DNA of 27,161 nt. It comes from Xylaria sp. FL1777 (lineage: Eukaryota > Ascomycota > Sordariomycetes > Xylariales > Xylariaceae). The stretch is taken from positions 1 through 27,161 of the forward strand of contig MU400889.1 in NCBI GenBank assembly GCA_022578965.1, read 5' to 3'. The notes under the pieces are model-generated. The model did not search any database. It was given only the letters and a program-made list of their open reading frames with translations, and was not told the DNA's origin. Positions 1 through 8,001 of this stretch are shown piece by piece. The stretch's first letter is position 1. The number at the start of each line of letters is the position of its first letter. Made by a program: the position numbers and the translations under genes.

Positions 1-1159
1 ACTTTAAAGCAAAAATAAATAAAATTAAAAGCTATAAAAAATACTATAAAAAAAGAACTAATAAAAATAAATAAAATATTTTTATAGCTTAAACTACTTT
101 AAATACAACAAAACAAAAAAGCATTAATAGTTAACATAAAAATTAATATGTTTTAAAAACTAAAACTAATAATTTAATTAATTGCTAAAAGTTATTATTA
201 TAATAAAACTATAATAAAAAATAATAAAAATATTTTATATTTAAAAGATTTAAAATATAATAAAGTATTATAAAATTGCTATATAATATATTATTGCTAT
301 TAATACTTATTTAACAAATTAAAAAATAATTAGTTTTTTAAACAAATTGCAAAAATAAAAATATAGAACTTTTACGAATTAAAATAGTTAGTTATAACTA
401 TAGTTTACTATAAAGATTTACAAAAATTTGCAACATTTAAAAAAAATTTTAATTGCATTTATAACATTATTTTAAAAGAATATAAAAATAACTGCTATAA
501 ATATTACTAGCTAATTAAAGCATAATTATACTAAAAAATAATTGCTAAAAGTAAAAAAGCTTAAAAACTACAATTTAAAGCTTGCTTAAAAGCAAAAATA
601 AAATAAAGCATAATAATATCTAGAGTATAAAATAAAATAAACATTTAAACATTTAATAAAAAAAAGTTAAAAAACAAAATAAACATTTGCTAAAAAAGCA
701 GTAAATAACTAAAAAAACTAAGGCTTTACATAAAGTTTAATATAATAACTAATAAAACTAATTTAAAGTTAAACTTATATATTAAAAAAAAAAGTATAAT
801 ATTTTAATTAACTTAAAAGCATAAGCTAATATAATTTTATTTAAAGTAGCAAAACAAAATAAAATTCTTTAAAAATATAAGCAAAAATTTTAAAAGATTA
901 AAAAATTTAATAAAAGCACTTTTAGCTATAATAACAGTTATATACTTAAAAAAACTAAACTTTTTAATATATTTATATAAAAATACAAAAAACAAATTAT
1001 ATTAAATATTGCTAATATATTTAATTATAATATTATTTTAAAAATATTATAGCTAAAAACTAGCAACTTTTTAATTTAATAAAAAGCAAAAACTATTAAT
1101 TAAAAAAGTAAAAAATAAAGCAAAAAAATTAGAAAAATTGCAAAAGAAATTTTGAACGA

Positions 1160-2060
1160 AATACTAAAAGTATATTATAAATTTTATAAACTATTTAAAA
1201 AAAAAAAAAAAAAAAAACTTTTTAAATATAGCCTATAAAATTACTACATTCTTATTAAAAAAAAATATTAATTAAAGCTTTATTAAATATACTACATAAG
1301 CTTAAATAAAATAAACGCTTTATAAAAATATATTTAAAAAAATTTAGCAAAAGGATTTTTAAAAAAATCTTAATTATTTGCTAAATACTTTATAGTATTA
1401 ATACTTAAAATAAAAAATAAAAAACAACTAATTAATAAAAAAAAAAAACTAATATAACAAATAATAGTTAATTATTAATTATTAAACATAATTACTATTA
1501 TAAATAAATATTTCTTTACTTTATTAATAACTATAAAAAAAAACATTAGCTAAGCAAAATAGTTTATAGCAGTTAATATTTTAAATAAATATTATGCTAT
1601 TAAAATAGCTAAAGAAAAAAAATAAAAAACTGCTATATAAATAGTATATAAATTATATAAGTACATAGTTATATTACAAGAACTATAAAATATATTAGCT
1701 AGCTTTTAATATATAATAATAATAATTCTATAAAAGTTTTTAAATAAATTTATATTTATTTACTTAAATAATATTTTGATTTATTTTAAAACATTAAAAA
1801 AACACAAAAAATATATAACTTAAGTATTAAAAACATTTAAACAAGCAGAATTATAACTTAACACAAAAAAGTATATATAACATATATAAAAAATTAACTT
1901 TTTAAAATTTATAATTACTTTAAAATAAATATAAATTTAATAATTAAAAATTAATATAATATAAAACTAGAAAATACTTAACTTAGCTACTATTATAAAT
2001 ATATAACAAGCATTAAAATTTTTAAACTATGTTTAAATGTTAATTTAAAAGTTTAAAAAA
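1160..2060 (+). pseudogene. reverse transcriptase domain remnant (copy 1)
   Basis: Landmarks in order: a finger-side stretch near 1311-1365 reading NLAKGF; the LQ-x-LxNxxASF region near 1670-1710 (family form GLxNAPASFQ); the catalytic region at 1761-1784 reading YLNNILIY where the family has YLDDILIY; then KTLKKHKKYI, and near 1989-2030 QALKFLNY, matching the family's connecting region (QAFLGF-N-YR). Both catalytic Asp codons GAT are now AAT (Asn), a G-to-A change. Frame is constant from 1173 to about 2060. The order and spacing fit a Ty3/Gypsy RT; copia and LINE types have different catalytic contexts. Mirror positions in copy 3 (about 25235-25246) also read YLNN. Confidence 0.92.
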
Positions 2061-2149
2061 ATAGCGTTTTATTTTATAAAGTATACAAAAAAAAAAATAT
2101 AAAAAAAAATTTTTTTTAATTTTAAAAAAAGCTTAAAAAGCTTTTAAAA

Positions 2150-2500
2150 AACTAAAACTAAAAGTTATTTTTAACTTTATAGTTAAACTACTTAATCTAT
2201 AAAAAAAAAAAAAGCTAAAAATAAATGCTTTAAATAGTATAATTATAAAAGTTTTAAAACAACTAAAAAACAACAAAAAATAACACTTAGTAGCTTATTA
2301 CTTTAAAGCACTACAAAATGCAACATTATAATACTTTATATATAACAAAGAACTGCTTACAATTATTATAGCACTTAAAAAGTAAAAACTATTTTTTATA
2401 AAAACTACAAAGTTAATTAAGATTTATTTAAATTATTAAAACTTAACAAAATTTATAATTATGCAAAAGATTATTAAACAACATAAAAATTAAATGGTTT
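2150..2500 (+). pseudogene. RNase H domain remnant (copy 1)
   Basis: It follows RT after a one-base frame change. From 2221 the frame gives INALNS (family TDAS/TDAL region, Asp now Asn), then VLKQL, HLVAYYFKALQNATL, and YNKELLTIIIALKK near 2341-2380. These match the RNase H of Ty3/Gypsy elements (HPVAYxSRxL, Y-x-DKELLAIV). The Glu of KELL is still present at 2350-2352. Further on, a TDHKNL-like site reads LNY-stop-NL, again Asp to Asn. The domain would have degraded the RNA template during reverse transcription. Confidence 0.88.
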
Positions 2501-2689
2501 TTTTTTTTAAATTTAACTTTAAAATATGCTATATTAAAAAAAAAAAAAACATTTAAGCAAACATACTTAGTTAACAAAATTAAAAGAAATTTAAAGTTCT
2601 AAAAAAAAACATTTAAGTATTATATCTTTAAAAAAATAAAAGCTTAAAAATTAAAGTTATACTTAAAAACTTTATAAATATATAGCTAT

Positions 2690-3520
2690 AATAAGCCTAT
2701 AACTTAGAAAAGTTAACATAATTACAAAAACATAAAAATTTAAAAAATAATAAGCTAATATATAAATATAAGGTTTACTTACTAAAATTTTTACAAAACA
2801 AGTTTATTAAGAAATTCTATAAACATTTATTATATAAACACTAAAAAGCAATAAAAACAGTTTAACAATTATAAAAAAAATACAATTTTCTAAAACTATA
2901 AAACATAGTTAAATTTATTATAAAAAAATGCAATATTTATAATAAAGCTAAAGTAGCTTAATATAAACTTTATAAACTACTATAACTTATATAAATACTT
3001 AAATAAATATAGCATACTATTGTTTAAAATTTTATTATAACATTACTTTTATTAATTAATTTAGTTATAAAAGTATAATATAATAAAATATAAATTATTA
3101 TTAACAAATTTACTAAATATGTTTACTTTTTATTGTTTAAAGAAAATATAATAGCTAAACAACTTATATATGCTTTTATACGTTAATATTTAAATAAGCA
3201 TAAATTACTAAAAAAAATTGTTTTAAACAAAAATAAATTGTTTACTTTTAAGTTTAAAACTAGTTTTTTTAAATTTATTAGTATTAAACTAAAGTTTTTA
3301 ATTGTTTACTACTTATAAACAAATAAACAAACAAAAAAACTAAACTAAATATTAAAACAATATTTATAGAGTTATATTAACTATTAATAAAACAATTAAG
3401 TAAAACTATTATTAATAGTATAAATCTTATATAATATATTAATAAACGAAAATATAAACATATTTTTGCATAAAGCTATTTATAAACAGCAAGCAACTAT
3501 TAAAAAACAAAAAAAAACAT
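2690..3520 (+). pseudogene. Integrase domain remnant (copy 1)
   Basis: This is a DDE-type retroviral-like integrase. The N-terminal zinc site keeps His at 2824-2826, His at 2839-2841 and Cys at 2929-2931; the second Cys (2938-2940) is now TAT, Tyr. Nearby KKCNIYNKAKVA and YKLYKLL match the family's C-x-x-C-NK-K and PYGLL stretches. The catalytic core follows: an NFII stretch in place of the WDFI type, TKYVYFLLFK in place of TKYAHFIPF, IVLNKNKLFT in place of the VSDRxxxFT site, and then TNKQTKKLN in place of the TDGQTERxN site. Thus both catalytic Asp codons became Asn and the catalytic Glu became Lys, all by G-to-A. It cannot be active. Confidence 0.92.
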
Positions 3521-3759
3521 TAATAAAAATACTTGCTATTTTAATTATAATATTTTAAGCAAGAACTATTGCAACAAAAATTAAAATGCTATAAGCTAAA
3601 CTGCAATTATGCTTTTAATTTTTATAACAACGGATATTAGTATATTATAACAAAAAGCAAATTAAAAAACCAATTTTTTAAAAAAAAAATAAGGTTTACT
3701 TGCTATAACAAAAACAAAATGCAAATATTAATATTTCTTAAATTAAAACAAAACAACTA

Positions 3760-3920
3760 AGCAATAAATTAAAATTTAAAAAACTTAGCTTTTTTAAAAT
3801 TAAAGAAGTTATTTTATTTATTAACTATAAATTGTTATTATTAAAGAATATATAAATTTACTTTGTTTTTTATATTTTTTTATTAAAACTAGCACTTATT
3901 AAAACATTTATTAAAACATA
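3760..3920 (+). pseudogene. GPF-like module after integrase (copy 1)
   Basis: Between the integrase core and the chromodomain the frame reads LSNKLKFKKLSFFKIKEVI and then YFVFYIFLLKLALIKT. These correspond to the KLxxKxxGPFKIxExI and HPVFHVSLLKPA motifs that follow the integrase core in chromoviruses. The family Gly-Pro-Phe is replaced by hydrophobic/Ser codons reachable by C-to-T or G-to-A. The module lies in the same frame as integrase and chromodomain. Confidence 0.75.
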
Positions 3921-3939
3921 ACTAAAAATAAAAACAGAT

Positions 3940-4089
3940 TAAAACGTTTATAAAATTAAAAGTATACTAAATTTTTATTAAAATAATAATAACTTAAAGT
4001 ATTTTATTAAATAAAAAAAATACTTATATGCTAATAATACTTAAGAACTTAAAAAACATTTAAAAACTACTAAAGTAGTTATAAGTTAG
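3940..4089 (+). pseudogene. Chromodomain remnant (copy 1)
   Basis: At the C-terminal end of pol the frame reads LKYFIK-stop-KKYLYANNT-stop-E, then a short LKKHLKTT tail and a stop at 4087-4089. This matches the chromodomain core (YLVKWKGYxxxxNTWEP), with both Trp codons TGG now TAA. Chromodomains of this kind bind methylated histone H3K9 and steer integration into heterochromatin. That would fit the repeat-nest location, but this copy cannot do it. The mirror region in copy 3 is 22918-23067. Confidence 0.85.
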
Positions 4090-4887
4090 TTTTACTGCTA
4101 ATACTTTAACTGCTTAAAACTAAAAAAAAAAAGTTAACTTTAAAAAAAACGCTTAAAAAATTTTAATTAAACTTAAATAAAGCAGCTTATGCTGCTTTAG
4201 CTTGCTTTTTTTATTGTTTTTGCTTTTTTGTTAGCGCTTTTTGTTTTTTTTTAATGCGCTTTATTTTGTTTAATTTATTTAAGAACTAAAGCTTTTGCTA
4301 AACTATTTTAATACTTTTTGCTTTTAAAAAACGTTTTTATATATAAAGCTAAGCTAACTTACTTAAAACAAAGTTAAAGCTATTTTAAGCTCGTTTTAAT
4401 TTTTTTTAAACTAAAAGTAGCTATTGCTTTGCTTGCTTTTTTTTTTTTTTAAAATAATAGTATTTAAAAACTATATTGTTAATTAAGTTAACTAAAACTT
4501 CTAATTTATTACAAAAGCAACTAGCACGTATGCATTTAAAACAACAAAACATATTATTTATTATTTTGCATGTTAATAACTAATTAAAGCAGCAAAAATA
4601 AAGCATAATTTTGTAGCTAATAAAGTTAATAAAAAAAGCAAAAACAAGTTTTTGCTTTGTTTTAAATAAGCAGTTAGTTTTTTTAATGCGCTTTAACATT
4701 ATAACATACAAAAAAAAAAAAAAGAAAGAATACTTATAGAAAATTATTAAAACAACAATTTTAAAAAGAAAAAAATAATATTACAAAATTAGCATAAAAG
4801 TAGCTTTTAAAGCAGCTTAATGCTTTTATATATATTGTATACTTTTTTTTTTGCTAGCTAAAACTAAAGTTATATAATAATTTATTT
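4090..4887 (+). other. 3' non-coding tail of copy 1
   Basis: About 800 bases lie between the end of pol and the tandem repeat before the 3' LTR. They are AT-rich and A/T-tract rich, with recurrent GCTTTT/AAAAGC words. I see no recognisable domain in any frame. The stretch is conserved co-linearly in copy 3 (about 22119-22917), so it belongs to the element and is not a later insertion. Whether it once held a small extra gene cannot be told after mutation. Confidence 0.6.
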
Positions 4888-4888
4888 A

Positions 4889-4992
4889 GCTTACTAAGCT
4901 TATAATAATTTAAGGCTTACTAAGCTTATAGTAATTTAAAGCTTATTAAGCTTACAGTAATTTAATGCTTACTAAACTTGCAGTAATCTAAA
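4889..4992 (+). repeat. 4 x 26 bp tandem repeat beside the 3' LTR (copy 1)
   Basis: Four head-to-tail 26 bp units start at 4889, 4915, 4941 and 4967. Each begins GCTTACTAAGCTT or a one- or two-base variant and ends with a TAATTTAA-like stretch. Units differ mainly by transitions. The array ends five bases before the LTR. The same array is found in mirror image in copy 3 at about 22015-22118, so it is part of the element. Confidence 0.9.
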
Positions 4993-4997
4993 AAGAG
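4990..4997 (+). promoter_or_regulatory. Polypurine tract of copy 1
   Basis: An all-purine run AAAAAGAG sits immediately before the LTR start. In the mirror position in copy 3 the run is AAAAAAAG. A purine run directly upstream of the 3' LTR is where plus-strand DNA synthesis is primed in LTR retroelements. This supports both the LTR boundary and the element's + orientation here. Confidence 0.65.
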
Positions 4998-5273
4998 TTA
5001 CTACTTTTTTTACTTTTTTTTTGTTTATATAATTATACATTTTTTATATTTAGTTATTTATTTAGTTCTAGTTTTTTAGCTATTAATTTTTTTATAATTG
5101 CTAAGCACTAATATATTTATTACTTTTAATTCTTTAAGACTTTTATTAATACATAGTAATAAAAGTACCCCAAAAATCTCCTTAATGAACTACTGTTAAA
5201 GATCCTATTATTACTTGCAAATTAAGACCCTAAAAGCAAACCTGTTATATTAATATATAACAAGTCCGTTATA
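4998..5273 (+). repeat. 3' LTR of copy 1
   Basis: This ~276 bp repeat is also found, inverted, at 7489-7759 and 21735-22009. It starts TTACTAC just after the purine tract and ends GTTATA here, where copy 2 has the canonical TTACA end, so the original 3' end was probably ...GTTACA. Near its 3' end is a near-palindrome, TGTTATATTAATATATAACA. This LTR is less mutated than the interior, keeping CCCC and TCTCC words near 5166-5180. Against the copy 3 LTR I count about 26 differences over ~235 compared bases, all transitions. Confidence 0.9.
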
Positions 5274-5278
5274 TAATT
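5274..5278. other. Probable target-site duplication of copy 1
   Basis: TAATT directly follows the copy 1 LTR and is where copy 2 sequence resumes; copy 3 reads CAATT at the equivalent place (26728-26732). A 5 bp duplication is usual for Ty3/Gypsy integrases. The partner copy should lie just before the 5' LTR of copy 1, left of the window. Confidence 0.5.
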
Positions 5279-7468
5279 TTATAGTACTTTATTATATCTT
5301 AGATTTTTTAAGCGTAAAATATTATTATTGTTTTTTATTATAGTTTTATTATAGTAATAACTTTTAGCAATTAATTAAATTGCTAGCTTTAGTTTTTAAA
5401 ACATATTAGTTTTTATGCTAACTATTAGTGCTTTTTTGTTTTGTTACATTTAAAGCAGTTTAAGCTATAAAAATACTTTGTTTACTTTTATTAGTTCTTT
5501 TTTTATAGTATTTTTTATAGCTTTTAATTTTATTTGTTTTTGCTTTAAAGTTTTATAAATTTTATTTTTTTAAGTTTATTTAGTAACTAAGTGTTTTAAT
5601 AATTTATAATTAGTTTAATAATTATACTATTTATAGTTATAGTTTTATTTTTTTAAACATAATTTTCTTTTAAGCTATATTTTAAGCTTTAGTAGTTTAA
5701 AGTTTTTATAGTTTTATAAATTTGCTAACTATATTAACTTATTACTTTTTATTATTTGCTATTTTTAGTTAAACTATTTTTTTAGGTTATATATTAAATA
5801 ACTTTAATTATTTATATAGCAAATATATTTTTTTGTAATTTGTTTTAATAACTATAAAGCTTTTAAATAATATTTGCATGCTTATTTATTTTAATTTGTA
5901 TAAATAAAGCATTTAAATTTATTTAGTATAATATTTTTATTTTAACTTAAAATAGCAATTTTATACTTTTGCTTTAAAAACGTATTTTTTAAATTGCTTT
6001 GTTATTTTTTGTTGTTTTAAACTTTTATAACTTATATTTTTTTTTTAAATTAAAAAATCTTCCTTTTTTTATAGCTTTTTTTTTTGTTTTTTTTTTTAAA
6101 TTAGCATTATTTTTAAAAGTATTTTTTTTTTCTATAGTTATAACATTTAACTTTAAACATATTTTAGGATTATTATTTTTAAACTTTACTGATTTGCTTA
6201 AATCTTTATTTAATATTTTCTTAAGTATTCTTTTTTTTGTTTTTTCTAGTTTTTTTAGTTTTAAAGTACTAGTTAAATAATTATTAATTAATTATAATAG
6301 CTATATTAATATATATATTGATTTTTACTAGTTTATTTATTTTATATAGTTTATTTTAAATTTAAGTTTTAAGTTTACTATAAAATAAATAAAATAATGC
6401 AAGCTTAAATAATCTTAAGATTACTGCTAATCGTTTAAATTTTATAGCATAATTTATTATTACTTTTGTTTGTTTTAAGCAATAAAGTGCTTTTTTTACG
6501 TGTTTTGCTTTTTAGGTATTTTTAAATAGTGCTTTTATTTGATTTTTAAACTTAACGTAATCTTTAAAAATTTTTTTTATTTTTAGCTTAAAATTAGTTA
6601 ACTTGTTAGCTTTTAAAAAATCTTTTAAAATAAATTAAAACTATTTTAATACTTTTTTTAATAAGAATTATAAAATAGTTATTACTTTTTAATCTTTTTT
6701 TGTAATAGTAATAAAGTGCTATTTTAAATAAAGTTTAGCATAAATTAAAAAGGCTTTTATATTTATAGATTTATTATAAAGCTTTAAAACAGTAAGTTTA
6801 AAACTTTTAATATTTAGCATTTTTAACATTATAAATAATTTTAATAGTAAAAGCAGCAATAATAATAAAAAGTTAAGTTTTTTATTTTAAGTTATTATTT
6901 TAAATATAGCAGTAATAAAAGTAAGCATTAAATTTACTAGTAGTAATATTAATATTAGTTATAATATAATTATTTATTTAAAACTTTAATTTATTATTGT
7001 AGTAATAGTTATTATTGCTGCTTTAATTATTATAGCTAATATTTATGCTAGTTTAAAAGTTATAATGCTTAATATTTAAGCTGCTTTTTAGGTTAAAGCA
7101 ACTAGTTTACTTTATAACGCTAGCATTAATATTAGTTTTTTTTTATTGCTGCTGCTTAACTTTTTTTTTTTTACTACTGCTTTTTTTTTAATAAAAGTAA
7201 CTAATAAAAGTACTAAAGTTTATTATTTTAATACGTTACTAGTTTTAAAAATCTTTAAGATTTTTAAACTTAATTTTTAACTTTTTGTTTTTAATAGTAT
7301 AACTTAAATCTAGTTTTATTAATTATTAAATAAAGTTTATTTATGCAATGCTATTTAGCATTTTTATCTTTTAAATATCTTTTTAATATACCTTTAAAAG
7401 TTTATTTTGTAAATTGTTTATTATTTAATTTTTTATATTAGTATTTGTTTTTATATATTAAGTTTTAT

Positions 7469-7485
7469 TAATTAAAAAGCTATTA
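7469..7485 (-). promoter_or_regulatory. Possible primer-binding site of copy 2
   Basis: Three bases after the 5' LTR end, the - strand reads TAATAGC followed by T-rich sequence. Allowing G-to-A changes this could derive from TGGTAGC, which is complementary to the 3' end of initiator Met tRNA and is used as primer site by many fungal Ty elements. The following bases do not clearly extend the match, and no unmutated copy is available here. Confidence 0.3.
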
Positions 7486-7488
7486 AAG

Positions 7489-7759
7489 TGTAATAAACTT
7501 ATTATATATTAATATAACAGGTTTACTTTTAAGGTTTTAATTTATAAATAACAATAAGATTTTTAATAGTAGTTCGTTAAGAAAGTTTTTAAGGTATTTT
7601 TACTACTATGCATTAATAAAGGTCTTAAAAGATTAAAAGTAATAAATATATTAATGCTTAGCAGTTATAAAAAAATTAATAGCTAAAAAACTAAAACTAA
7701 GTAAATAATTAAATATAAAAAATGCATGTTTATATAAACAAAAAAAACAATAGTAGTAA
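7489..7759 (-). repeat. 5' LTR of copy 2
   Basis: This ~271 bp repeat is homologous to the LTRs at 4998-5273 and 21735-22009. On the + strand it begins TGTAATAAACTT, so in the element's sense the LTR ends ...TTACA, keeping the canonical terminal CA that the other two copies have lost. It is more mutated than the other two LTRs. The tail near 7741-7755 also differs in a short A-rich tract, so its inner edge is less exact. Confidence 0.88.
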
Positions 7760-7805
7760 TTTATAAACATTGCTTTTTCTAATAGATTTAACGCTATATT
7801 GTTTT

Positions 7806-7884
7806 AAGTTTAAAGCTTAATAAACTTAACGCTTAAGTTTATTAAGTTTAAAGCTTAATAAACTTAACGCTTAAGTTTATTAAG
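7806..7884. repeat. Two tandem 38 bp palindromic units
   Basis: A 38 bp unit beginning AAGTTTAAAGCTTAATAAAC occurs twice head to tail (7806-7843, 7844-7881) with a few bases of a third. Each unit contains inverted arms AATAAACTTA and TAAGTTTATT around ACGCT, so it could fold into a hairpin or cruciform. The two units are identical, unlike the transition-scarred repeats elsewhere. No protein-coding signal is present. Confidence 0.85.
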
Positions 7885-7925
7885 TCTATGCATTAAACCC
7901 TTATAGTGGTTTAAATATATATTCT

Positions 7926-8001
7926 TTTAACAAATAAAACTCCTTTCGCGCATGCTTTTTTCACACCTGGCCTTTTAACCGGCCTAGTTAGCCCATTTCG
8001 T
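7926..8001. other. GC-richer, little-mutated island
   Basis: This is a short stretch with TCC, CGCGC, CACACC, GGCC and CCC words, which are almost absent in the surrounding kilobases. GGCC occurs twice (7969-7972, 7981-7984) around TTTTAACC, giving a small hairpin. It could be a fragment of unique host DNA or the terminus of an unidentified mobile element. I recognise no gene in it. Confidence 0.55.

Larger units (their letters stand above)
1150..4089 (+). pseudogene. pol: pol polyprotein remnant (RT-RNaseH-integrase-chromodomain)
   Basis: This is the degenerate pol reading frame of copy 1. One frame (that of position 1173) carries reverse transcriptase from about 1173 to 2060. The frame of position 2221 carries RNase H, integrase and chromodomain to about 4089, so a one-base shift lies between about 2060 and 2221, where there are several long A runs. 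In-frame TAA/TAG codons mostly fall where the family has Trp, Gln or Arg, as expected from C-to-T and G-to-A changes in TGG, CAA and CGA codons. The original start and stop cannot be fixed. I could not recognise the protease upstream of RT. In life the protein would have been cleaved in virus-like particles and have copied and integrated the element. It is non-functional here. Confidence 0.9.
1..5273 (+). mobile_element. Ty3/Gypsy chromovirus, copy 1 (3' part, RIP-mutated)
   Basis: This is the 3' ~5.27 kb of an LTR retrotransposon whose 5' end lies left of the window. Read through its stops on the + strand, it gives reverse transcriptase, RNase H, integrase and a chromodomain in that order, which is the pol order of Ty3/Gypsy elements with a C-terminal chromodomain. 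After the chromodomain come about 900 bases of non-coding tail, a 4 x 26 bp tandem repeat, a purine tract and the 3' LTR. By comparison with copies 2 and 3 the complete element would be about 7.48 kb. It is inserted into copy 2: the copy 2 sequence resumes at 5274, directly after the LTR. It is dead, with many TAA/TAG codons, lost catalytic residues and a frameshift between RT and RNase H. The family call rests on several linked domains and is secure; the named lineage within chromoviruses is not determined. Confidence 0.93.
5274..7488 (-). pseudogene. gag-side interior remnant (copy 2)
   Basis: This is the sequence between the 5' LTR and the pol-containing part. By position it should encode Gag and perhaps protease. 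I could not read a convincing Gag or zinc-knuckle motif on the - strand; in-frame stops are everywhere and runs of GCA/GCT-type triplets (7010-7160) suggest low-complexity protein sequence. An apparently open stretch on the + strand at 5999-6280 is rich in Phe and Leu because the strand is T-rich, and is not a credible gene. The assignment is by position only. Confidence 0.6.
5274..7759 (-). mobile_element. Chromovirus copy 2 (5' part), interrupted by copy 1
   Basis: This is the 5' third of the same element on the - strand: 5' LTR (7489-7759) followed leftward by 2.2 kb of interior, cut at 5274 by insertion of copy 1. Overlap with copy 3 proves identity: 5274-5707 aligns directly with 26728-27161, differing almost only by transitions (for example the stretch containing GTAAAATATTATTATTG). 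Adding copy 3 up to this point gives a full element of about 7.48 kb. The remaining 3' part of copy 2 should lie beyond the left window edge. It is the only copy whose gag-side interior is inside the window. Confidence 0.88.

Noticed and set aside
480..540. Gag zinc knuckle CX2CX4HX4C
   Set aside because: A CYKY start is visible at about 492, but the spacing to a His and the last Cys does not fit even allowing for transitions.
1..5273. Element read in the opposite orientation (LTR starting TGTAAC at 5273)
   Set aside because: RT, RNase H, integrase and chromodomain are readable in order only on the + strand of copy 1, and the purine tract lies before 4998.
5999..6280. Open frame of 93 codons on the + strand
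   Set aside because: It lies antisense to the gag-side interior of copy 2 and consists mainly of Phe, Leu, Val and Lys. Its openness comes from T-rich composition, and no domain is visible.
7960..7990. Helitron 3' end (hairpin followed by CTAG and T)
   Set aside because: The GGCC hairpin overlaps the CTAG instead of preceding it by about 10 bases, and no 5' TC end or helicase remnant was found.
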